Shown here one piece after another: positions 55,461-64,000 of a stretch of DNA of 64,000 bases. The notes beneath the pieces are model-generated. The model saw nothing but the letters and a program-made list of their open reading frames with translations. It was not told where the DNA came from and made no database searches. Source of the DNA: Septoria linicola. Taxonomy: Eukaryota; Ascomycota; Dothideomycetes; Mycosphaerellales; Mycosphaerellaceae. Made by a program: the position numbers and the translations under genes. Each line of letters begins with the position of its first letter. Positions within the stretch are counted from its first letter, which is position 1. The DNA is taken from positions 3,720,001 through 3,784,000 of the forward strand of contig CP099419.1 of assembly GCA_024114885.1 (NCBI GenBank), given 5' to 3'.

Positions 55461-58400
55461 AATTAACCCGTCTTAATAGTTCGAGCTACTATCGTAGAGA
55501 GGTGCTTTATCTAATTAAGTCCACTATAAAATAATCTCCGAAGTAGATTATCTTTATATACGATAACTACTACGTAAGGTAGTTAAAGACTTAATTCTCT
55601 AGAAGTTTAGGGCTATTAGTAACCGTAAACGAATACTAGTACTAATCGCTTATCTATCTATACTACTAGTATAGTTTGAAGTATAGTATAGGAGGTATAA
55701 CGTAATTATCGTTTAAAAAGGTAACTATAGAACGTTCCGCTAGCTAACCCTCCTAAGTAGAGTTTTTACCTCTAACTACTAAACCTTGTACGGAAAGGGT
55801 AGTAGAAGCTTAAAAAGCTTATAATCCCTCTCCCTACTCCTCGCTATTATAAGATCTAGAGTCCTCGACGGTATACCCTATATTCTTTAGCTAATAATTA
55901 CTAAAAGTTAGAGTTCGGACATCGACTTCTACCGAACCTAGACGCGATATACGTATTAGAGCCCCTACTAAACTCGTACTATCGACTAGAGCTAGTTCCT
56001 TAGTACTCTAGCTTTTCCTAGTACCTATTCTATAGTACGTATATTACTATAGCTATTAAAGCCTATAAATATAATAATATAGCCGTCTAGAGTACTAATT
56101 AAGCTCTTCTAAGAGCTATTATCGTAGTTCTTAGAAGCTAGGCGTACTTGTCGTGCCTATAGTCGGCTAAGTAAGATCGGGCTATTCGCTAGTAAGACTA
56201 GAAATAGTATAGTAACTCTTACGCTAAAGGTGTCGATTAACACTTCTAGGTAGTACCTAACGAAAGTAACCTTGCCTCCGACTCCTCCTATAGTAATATT
56301 ACTAAGAGGGGTTATACCGACTTGAAGCTTCTAAACGTATTTAATTAGTATAATTATTAACTTAGCTCCCTCGTCGATTAAAGACTTATAAGCTATTATT
56401 CGAGAGCTGTACTTTATAGGCACGTAGATACTTAGAACAATCTAATAGATATTATTAAATAATAGAAGGATATTATTAGTCCGCTCGTAAAGCTCGGAAG
56501 TAGGCCTAGGTTTTACTATATTAATCGCTATAGCGGTAGCCTAGAAGGCCTTGATATCGGTCGCTAAAACAGCTTTTATTAGCTCCTCCGCTATATCGTA
56601 GAAGGCTTTAGATAGTAAGGAATATACGCTAATCTTAGCTCTACTACCTCTATTCGTACGCTTCTTTACCTAGAGCTTATTAAGCTTCTTATATAGATCT
56701 GTATTATTTAGAACACGACCTTATAAGGAATACGACGCTCGCTCGCTATAGAGAATAATCTCTACTAAGCTTAACTAGACCTTAGATTTAAGTATTTTAT
56801 CTATCTAGAAGACGTTAGCGTTATTATTAGCGTACGTAGCTCGAAGGTAGTTATCTACCTACTTTGTCTTTAGAGGCTCCTTTACCTTCTTTCGCTTTTA
56901 AGTATATATAGGAGCGACTAGAACTAGTAGACCGTTTAGGTAGTCGTATATCTACTTATCCTCGACCTTATCGTTATTACGTCCTTAAGTTTAAGAATCC
57001 TCTAACTCTCCTATATCTATAAGGTAAGGAGCTAGCTAGTTTTTATCTTTAACCTCTTTAATACGAGAGTAACGATAAGCGTAGGTTCTTATAGCTATAG
57101 CCTAGGTTATAATCCGCTTCTATACTCCTATTAGCTATTCTCCGACTAGACGAGAAGGGTTTAGGTTCCGTTTTGTCTTTACGCTATCTCTAGCTACGTA
57201 GGCGCTAATTAGATCGTCCTAATCTTTCTATATAATAGAAGCGACTTGACTAATATTAACGAGACCGTCGATACTAGCTACCTTGTTCGCTATCTTCTAC
57301 TAGCTCGCTCTTAGCGTTAATAAACGATCTATATTTTCAAGATTAATCTTTCTATAGCGCTACTCTAATACTTCTATTAATACGAATAGCTTTAGTAGTT
57401 CCTTGTCCTAGTAGTACTATATCTTTTCTATACCTAGGCGAGGCGTTCTATAGTATATAATACCGGTCTTTAGATCTCTATATATTAAGCCCTTAGTCTC
57501 GAACTACTATAGGTACTCGTAGTTTATAGCTATATAGCCTTCGAGCCTATATATCTAATAACCTAAAATCTTTAGAGCGATCGCTATATAGGCCTTAATT
57601 ATTAACCTATTATCTATTATAGCTAAGTTAATCGAAATCTCCTAGCTATAAGTAGGCCTTAGAATATACGGATAGTCGTAATCGTAAGACTTCGCCTACT
57701 ATCTTATCGACAGGCGTAGTAGCTATAGGCCTCCTTCTTCGAGTTAACGAATCGTAGCGATTACGAGGTCTTATATACCGGTAGTAATATTATCGACGCT
57801 TACCGGTTTACGGCCTTTATAGACTACTATTTCTCTAGCCTTGAACTTAGAGTTTAGTCTTAGAGTAGACTTCTTTACTACTTCGTATAACTACTAGACA
57901 TCCCTACCGCCTTCGTTATATACTTCTAATTTAAAGTCCTTATTACTATTAATCTAACGCTAGGCTGTCTTTAAGAGCTTACTATAATCTAAGTTACTAT
58001 TATTAAGGTCTAACCTAAGATAGGCCTAGAGCCTCTTACTAAAGCGGAATAGTAGGCCTTGTATAAATAGAAGGGCACGAGAACGCTCGTCTATATACGA
58101 AGTAGGTATAGTATTAGAGTAGAGTATAAACTACCTCAAGTACTCTAAGAGATTATTATCCTCGCTACGGTCGACCTTATAAAGGTTTTCTATATAGTAG
58201 TAGTTTCCGAGTATATATATACTATCGTACTTTCGGTACTCCTTAATAATAGATTCCTTAAACTTAGTATAGTCTCGATTATAGAAACTATTAAGGCGCT
58301 AGTATCGTCTACGTTAGACGACCGTAACCTAAGTAAGTAACTTCTCGTAAAGCTGTTTATTATTATTAATAAGTAGGATAGCGTAGTTACTATATAGTGC

Positions 58401-58637
58401 TTTAAAACACTTAATATACTCGGTTACGTTCTCCTTATTAAAGAAGGGATTCTAGTCCGAGCTAGGTATTAGCGGAACCTAAGTAACAATTACCTTCTAG
58501 CTTTAGGTTACTTAGATAGTCTCTATAAGCAGCTAGAACTACGCTATAGATAGTCTACTATTTAAGTTTAGTCCTTAAAAGGTATTAGCGTTAGGGTTAA
58601 GGTTATTACCTCTTTAATCCTTAGCTTCTATAGACAT
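55461..58637 (-). pseudogene. Gypsy-X1 gag and start of pol, RIP-broken
   Basis: Continues X1 after the X2 insertion. Gag starts at the ATG at 58637-58635 and is collinear with X2 51,340-54,237, with similar damage. The palindrome at 55701-55726 marks the same boundary as 51301-51326 in X2. The stretch from 55,461 to 55,700 is the N-terminal part of the pol gene whose rest is at 43,800-47,529. Confidence 0.75.
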
Positions 58638-58840
58638 GTCGTTATCTAGTAGAGAGAATAAAGTAAAAGCGGATAGTAGCTTTACTAGTAATCTCCGAAT
58701 TTGCTTATTAAGCTAGTTAGATAAGCTACTATCTAGTATTATAGGCTGGCTAGTAGATACTAATTTACTTATAGAGCTCGTTCGAAGGTGTTCTAAGAGT
58801 ATATTATGCTCTTCTTAATCAAGGTTTTTAAATAAAATAT

Positions 58841-58863
58841 AGTTATCGTTTAAAACGATAACT
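58841..58863. repeat. X-family palindrome in the 5' leader (X1)
   Basis: AGTTATCGTTTAAAACGATAACT, a perfect 23-base palindrome around its centre apart from the T/A run; equivalent to 54441-54463. Confidence 0.7.
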
Positions 58864-59576
58864 AAAAAACAAGGGTCTAATATTTTATTAGCTGTCTAAA
58901 GGTAAATCGTTAATCTTTTCTTATAATACTAGAGCTATATTAATTATGCCTAATAAGTAAGGTATATCGTGTCGTATAGTTCGACTATTTATAGCTAGGC
59001 GCGTCTATCTTACTTATTCGGGTAATCCGCTATATAACTATAGTAGTATAATATTACGTTAGCCTATACTATATACCGGGTCCGGGGCCTTAGACGTAAT
59101 TAGTGTCCTTAGCTAAACGATTAGCGTATAACGCCGTGCTAGGGCTTATTCTAAGCGATCTATATACTAGGGGATACGAGATTGCCTAGACAGGTCTAGC
59201 CTATCCTATAGCCTCTACGCTATCTAAACGAGAGCGTTTTTACGCTAAACCGGAGTCTAATCGAAGACTATTATAGGTATAGAGACTCTAAGTAAATCTC
59301 CGATATAGTAAGTCGCCTTACTATCTATACGATAATTACCGAATAGATCCGTACTAAGAGGTACTAGAGGTTTATAACTTTTCCGAGTTAGAGCGATATC
59401 TATATTCTAGGAGCTTCTACGTTATTATAGCCCTTTAAGTCGCCTCTTACGTAGGCTCCTTTAGGCCTTTTATTAATATTTATAGTATATTAGTTCTTAC
59501 TTTAAGGCTACCTTCTACCCTCCGCGCTTCTAGTCTCGGTATAAGAGAGAAGAGATAGCTCTACCTTCGGCTCTAT
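58864..59576. other. Gypsy-X1 5' leader
   Basis: Collinear with 54,464-55,176. No gene was recognised. Confidence 0.5.
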
Positions 59577-59856
59577 TAATAGATAACAACTACTCTAATA
59601 CTAACCTCCTAGGCAGGTATAAGAGTAGTCGCTATAGAACAAGACCTGTTTAGAGAGTAATAGTCTTATAATACGTATATTAACTAGTAGTAACGAGCTC
59701 AAAATAGTAGCCCTAGGACTAAGAGCCTTATACTAGGACTGTAGGACATTAAATTAATCAAGTAGAGTAAATATTGCTATCTTAGAAACGAGCTACTACC
59801 TTACTTTTATACTAAAACTACTAAGCACGGTATATTAGTAGGCCTTTGCCTTACTA
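59577..59856 (-). repeat. Gypsy-X1 5' LTR (280 bp)
   Basis: Pairs with 38686-38965; followed by gtag (59857-59860), the second target-site copy. Confidence 0.92.
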
Positions 59857-59860
59857 GTAG

Positions 59861-62550
59861 TATATTCTTATTTAAAGTAATATACTAGAAGCCGTTAGAG
59901 TAGTTAGAACTAGCTTTATCGTCGAAGATATAAAAGATAGTAGATAGGTAGGCTACGTATTTAATAGTCGTATATAGAGTAGTAACTAGCTAATATAGCT
60001 ATAGTAGAGGATACTAGTAAAGAAGCTATTAGGATAGTAAGTACTATATACTACAAGACTAACTATACTAACTAATAGCTATATTATACTATCGATATAC
60101 TATAAACTCCTATCGTATAGCTTCGAGTAAAGAGTCTAGGATCTAAAATAGGCCTCTAGTAGAAAGAGAATAAAAAAGAAAGCTATAGTTAGTCTAGGTA
60201 CTCTTATTACTATCGTAGTCTAAGAGCTCCTAAGCCTTCTAATAGATATTAGAAGTAACCTTTAAGTCTACTTTAGTTACTATAAACTAAAAGGGTCTAA
60301 GATAGCTTCTACCTATCTTACGTATTAGAGCGTTAATATTATCCTCTAGTTCCTAAGTATTAGTACTCTTCTTATTATAACGAGTACGTCTTATAGGCTT
60401 AGAGAAGAAAGTATTCGCTTCTAGCTTAAACTATATCTAGTTTTAAGTATTCTAGACGATAAGAGCTTAGAGATCGGCTATACTACCTATCTAAATAATA
60501 CGCTAGTAGAGAGTATACGTTACTTTAGCTATCTTCGGTAGCTTTAAACCTATAGTATTACCTATCTTAGCTATATATTCTTTATAAAGAGGCTAGCTAA
60601 GGTATAAAAGAATATTAATTAAAGCGTAGCTCTTAGCTACTTTCTTCTTCTTCTAGATATTATTAACTTCTTTAAGAGCTCTATTAACGATTATATAGTA
60701 GTAGACTTTAGAGGTAATATTATTTTTTATATAAGCCTAGTAACGTAGATTAGGCTCTAAGTCGCTCTCTAGCTTAATTCTACTATTATCTTCTAGTACG
60801 ATTAGCGATAGGCGTTATAGACCTAGTAGTAGCTCTATCGTAGGTAATACTTAGTCTTATATAGGATCGCTATAGTCTAAAGCGCTTAGTATAAAAGAAG
60901 TCTCGATTAAGGTAATAATAGGTTCTCTAGCGCGAATTCTAGTAAGTCTCCTACTCTTATAAAAAATAGGCGTAAGCTTCTTCGTAGAGCTTAGCGTTAA
61001 CTTCTCTAACTAAGCTTTTAGCCTCTATATAGTACTAGACGATACGGAATCTCTAAGATAAGGCTCTAGAGTCGTAAGTAAGTTACTTTCTCTTTCTTTT
61101 TCTTAACTAGAGTTTCGAGTAGGACTAGATAAGGATAGGCTCTTAGGTATAGAAAAAGAGAGTTATCTATTAGATCTTAGATTTCTAGAAGAAGATAATA
61201 GTCTATAGGATATTAAGAGCTATCTTTCTACTACTAGAAATATATAAGTTAGTTCTTTAAAGATCTCTTTTTTACGCTCTCTCTTAGTAAGCTTAACTAT
61301 AAATCTATACTAATTAAGTTTATAGCTCGTCTCTAGGCGCGCTTCTCTTATCTTATAGCTAAATATATTAACTTATAAGAGCTCTACCTTAAACTTATTC
61401 TAGTAGCGTCTTCTATCTAAGTTTATATTAATAAAGCCTAAGCTCTACGAGCTAGGAGTCTTCTTACTTCTCTATAGCTAAAAATACTAGCTATAAAAGA
61501 ATATATTCGCTACCTACTAATAGAAACGATCTTACTTTTACTATACTAAGAAAACCTAGTCTTTAGGCTCGCTCTCTTTAAAGACGCCTTTATACTTATT
61601 TAACTATTAATAAAGGTTCCTAAGTATCTCTTTATTATATAAGACTTAGTTAAGGAAAAAGAAGTTCTACTTATATCTAAACTCTATACGTACCTACTAC
61701 TAAATTAAGTTTCTCTCTTTTACTAAGTCTTAGCCTTCTTAGCGTATTTTCTTTATATTATCGCGCTTTATACTCTATACGTTAAGATACTTTAGTAAAA
61801 TCTTAGTTAAAAGGCGTTTAAAGAAGTTAAATATACTAATCTTTATCTTATTATTTACTTTCTTAACTTACTTAAGTACTAAGTCGACGCTCTCTTCTTA
61901 GTCTTATAGTATTTCTAGCGATAGAATAGCTTTAGTAGCGTTATTAAGGTTCGTTATACTAGTAAGAGGTCTACTTAAAGGCTAGAAACTAACGATATAG
62001 CCTTCGCGATTAATACGAGCGAGCGCTATACCTTATATAGAACTTAAAGAAGCTATTTTTTGTCTTTTCTTTAAGGAATCTTATCTAGATAGTTCTTATA
62101 TAAGACTTCGAATAAGCGAGGTAGAAGGCGAAAGCGCTAGTCTTAATAAGCGTTTAGACGTTAAAGAACGCTAGAAAGAGGAAGTCTTGTTCTTTATATA
62201 TAATAGAGAAAAAGAACGTCTTTAATTAGTCGTATTAGTAGCTTAAGGCGATATAAAGCACGTAACTAGTAATAAGTAACTTAAATAGTAAGAAGAGTCG
62301 AGCGCGTAACCGGTTATAGAGTTTTCTATTATATTAGTTACTACTTACGTATATAAATAGCTATATAGCGTTACTAGATAGTAACGAAAGATAAGAATCG
62401 ACCTTAATAGAAGTAAGACTCTATAGTAACTAATTAATAGTTAATAAGGAAGAAGAGATCGTTTAGAGCGTAAAAGTAGCCTAATTATATATCTTATCGT
62501 AGTAGCGTAACTACTATTAGGATTAGGAGTCTATATACGAGACTTAGTTA
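59861..62550 (-). pseudogene. Gypsy-X0 extra sense frame, more degraded copy
   Basis: Same unknown protein as X1 38,970-42,640, minus the segment at 37,682-38,685 that X1's insertion separated. Frame and stop pattern agree with X1, and length is conserved apart from small indels (for example 'tttctttttctta' near 61,090). This second copy supports the reality of the frame in the ancestral element. Confidence 0.6.
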
Positions 62551-62589
62551 TATAAGTTTTAGTTATTATTTAAAAAGATAACTAAAAGT

Positions 62590-63080
62590 TTACTTTACTT
62601 TAACGCTTCTATAGCTGTCGTATACTACTAACGCTACTACTAACTACTATAGTATATACCTTACTATTACCGATAAGGACTAAGACTTAGATACTATTAT
62701 CGTTACCTCTACTAAGTTAAAAGAGCCTTATTTTTTATATACCTAGTCGGCTTACTAGATCGTACTTTCTATATTATAAGAGACCGCTAGTACTATAATT
62801 AATAGCTAGGAAAGAGCTATTAGCGCCGCTATTACTAGAGATTTAAGTTTCTCTACTCTTATATAGGCCGAAAACCTTAAACTTTAAGAATTCTCTACTA
62901 GAAACTAATATTTTTAGTAATTCCTTTAGTTAGGTAAAAATTAGTAGTAAAAAGATCTTTAGAATAGAAAATTATTATCTTACTTTATTAATTAGTAATA
63001 GAAAAGAGCTCTAGGAAAGTAGATCGTAGTACTACCTTAGAAATCGCTAGTAGAAATAGCTTCGAGAGTATAGGTCTAGC
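62590..63080 (+). pseudogene. Gypsy-X0 short divergent frame
   Basis: Counterpart of 42,680-43,176, with the same frame (IADKDQDLD-like start near 62,670) and further RIP changes. Function unknown. Confidence 0.35.
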
Positions 63081-63739
63081 TTAGATTTTAAGACTTAGTA
63101 GTAGAAAGTAGCTCGAGATAGCTAACTTTTATAGCGATAGTAGGCTCGGGACTTAGAAAAAGGAGTAGAATAGTAGATTAGCTAGTAGATATAAAATCTA
63201 TATTTAAAAGTTAAGCTTAAAAGAGTAACTAGCTATATAGATACTTATCTTAGCTATAGAAAATAGCGTTAGAATAGTTAAGATTAGCTAGATTTCTACT
63301 AGTCTAGTAAAAGAGAAGCTTAGGAAGCTTAGATTAGAGCTTAATAGTAGCTCTAGAAATAAAAGAAGTACTTAGAATAGCTAAGATTTAGCTAGATTTC
63401 TACTAGTCTAGTAAATTATAAGTTTAGGAAGCTCTAATTAGAGCTTAATAGTAGCTTTAGGAATAAAAGAAGTACTTAAGAAGGTTAGATTAGAGCTCGA
63501 TAGTAGCTCTAGGAATAAAAGAAACGCTTAGAATAGTATAGACTTAGGAAGATTAGCTCTTTTTATAGTAGAGGCTAGGCTTTAGTAGCTAGATCTTAGT
63601 TTATATCTCTAATTAAGTATCGTTTCTACTTCTTTAGCTCTACTAGGCTAGCTTTAGCCTTTAGCTTACTAAGTCTTCTACTTCTTCTTTAAGCTCCGTT
63701 AGTAGCTAGCGTATATAACTCTCTCTTTCTTCTTAAGTT

Positions 63740-64000
63740 ATTACTAATAGCTTACTAATAAAGATCTATAGATACTTATACCTAGATAGAAGGCCTAGTT
63801 CTATAACCTTCTCTATTAGTAGTAGTACTTCTTCTAGTTTAATCTAATCTAGAACTAGCTTTAGGTTTTCTTATAGAAAGGTATATCTCTTAAAGTCTAT
63901 CCTTTTATAGATATACTTACGCCTTAAGCTATCTAATTCCTTAAGCTTATACGATATACCTCTCTATAATACTTTAGATACTCTAAAAAGGCTTTTCTAC
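63740..64000 (-). pseudogene. Gypsy-X0 pol C-terminal part, cut by window edge
   Basis: Collinear with X1 43,850-44,110, the region after the integrase core. Only the C-terminal module is inside the window; the rest of X0 lies to the right. Confidence 0.8.

Larger units (their letters stand above)
38686..59856 (-). mobile_element. Gypsy-X1: Ty3/gypsy element of about 13.2 kb, split by X2
   Basis: 280-bp LTRs at 38686-38965 and 59577-59856, flanked by the 4-bp duplication gtag (38682-38685 and 59857-59860). It is inserted in X0. On the - strand: 5' LTR, gag, pol (RT, RNase H, integrase with C-terminal module), a divergent short frame, a long extra sense frame, 3' LTR. X2 sits inside it at ctat (47530-47533 and 55457-55460). 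It is unusually long for a gypsy element because of about 4.8 kb between integrase and the 3' LTR. Confidence 0.92.
59861..64000 (-). mobile_element. Gypsy-X0, right piece: extra frame, divergent frame, end of pol; continues beyond window
   Basis: Collinear with X1 39,970-44,110 and directly continues X0 after the X1 insertion. It contains the extra sense frame (59,861 to about 62,550), the palindrome (62,560-62,588), the divergent + frame (about 62,590-63,080), the degenerate repeats (63,280-63,540) and, at the edge, the C-terminal module of integrase (63,740-64,000). It is more heavily RIPed than X1, with many extra C->T and G->A changes at matching sites, in keeping with being the older host element. 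Confidence 0.9.

Noticed and set aside
4173..64000. TATA boxes and AATAAA-like signals throughout the AT-rich block
   Set aside because: RIP generates TATA-type strings everywhere, so such matches carry no information.
3886..64000. Alternative genetic code (TAG/TAA read as Gln)
   Set aside because: The host gene at 2029-3378 uses the standard code and ends in TAG; the stops coincide with CpA depletion and Asp->Asn changes, so mutation by RIP explains them.

Overview
The window looks like a filamentous ascomycete (Pezizomycotina) chromosome segment that leaves a normal gene-bearing compartment and enters a repeat block mutated by RIP (repeat-induced point mutation). Bases 1 to about 3,885 have balanced composition and carry one convincing host gene (2029-3378). 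From there to the right edge, CpA and TpG are almost gone and TpA dominates. Reading frames are long and coherent, but they are broken almost only by TAG/TAA at former Gln (CAG/CAA) or Trp (TGG) codons. This is the footprint of CpA->TpA RIP on both strands. CpG is largely spared. Nearly every gene after 3.9 kb is therefore called as a pseudogene, recognised by reading through these stops.

Layout. A remnant of an unrecognised reading frame (3,886-4,172 and 10,477-11,397) is split by a complete Ty1/copia element, Copia-A (4,173-10,471). A second copia, D (11,398-12,419, + strand), is interrupted by an antisense copia, C. C is cut into three pieces (12,420-13,759; 20,064-21,887; 36,840-37,402) by three insertions: a complete and much less mutated Copia-B (13,760-20,058); a Ty3/gypsy element, Gypsy-A (21,888-36,834, - strand); and the gypsy-family element X0 (from 37,403 to beyond the window). 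X0 is split by X1 (38,686-59,856), and X1 is split by X2 (47,534-55,456). Target-site duplications support most of these joins.

The most interesting part is an approximately 8 kb DNA transposon inside Gypsy-A, between its protease and reverse transcriptase. On the - strand it encodes a hAT-superfamily transposase (BED-like finger, catalytic core, hATC dimerisation domain). Upstream of that, on the same strand, is a basic, charged accessory reading frame. Divergently, on the + strand, it carries two genes whose translations align along their whole fold with histone H3. Both gene sets contain short fungal introns. Most of these introns, and the intergenic gaps, carry the same motif, paired copies of TAGTCGGC in either orientation. 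The shared intron motif ties the H3-like genes and the transposase to one element. I know of no described transposon with this cargo, but I could not search.

Other points: the X family has, besides gag and pol, a sense-strand reading frame of about 1,000 codons between pol and the 3' LTR, and a short divergent frame. Recurrent palindromes lie near its frame junctions. Gypsy-A has an antisense frame with an acidic tail next to its 3' LTR. The copia family has a primer-binding site that matches the anticodon arm of initiator tRNA-Met. No tRNA, rRNA or CRISPR array was seen.
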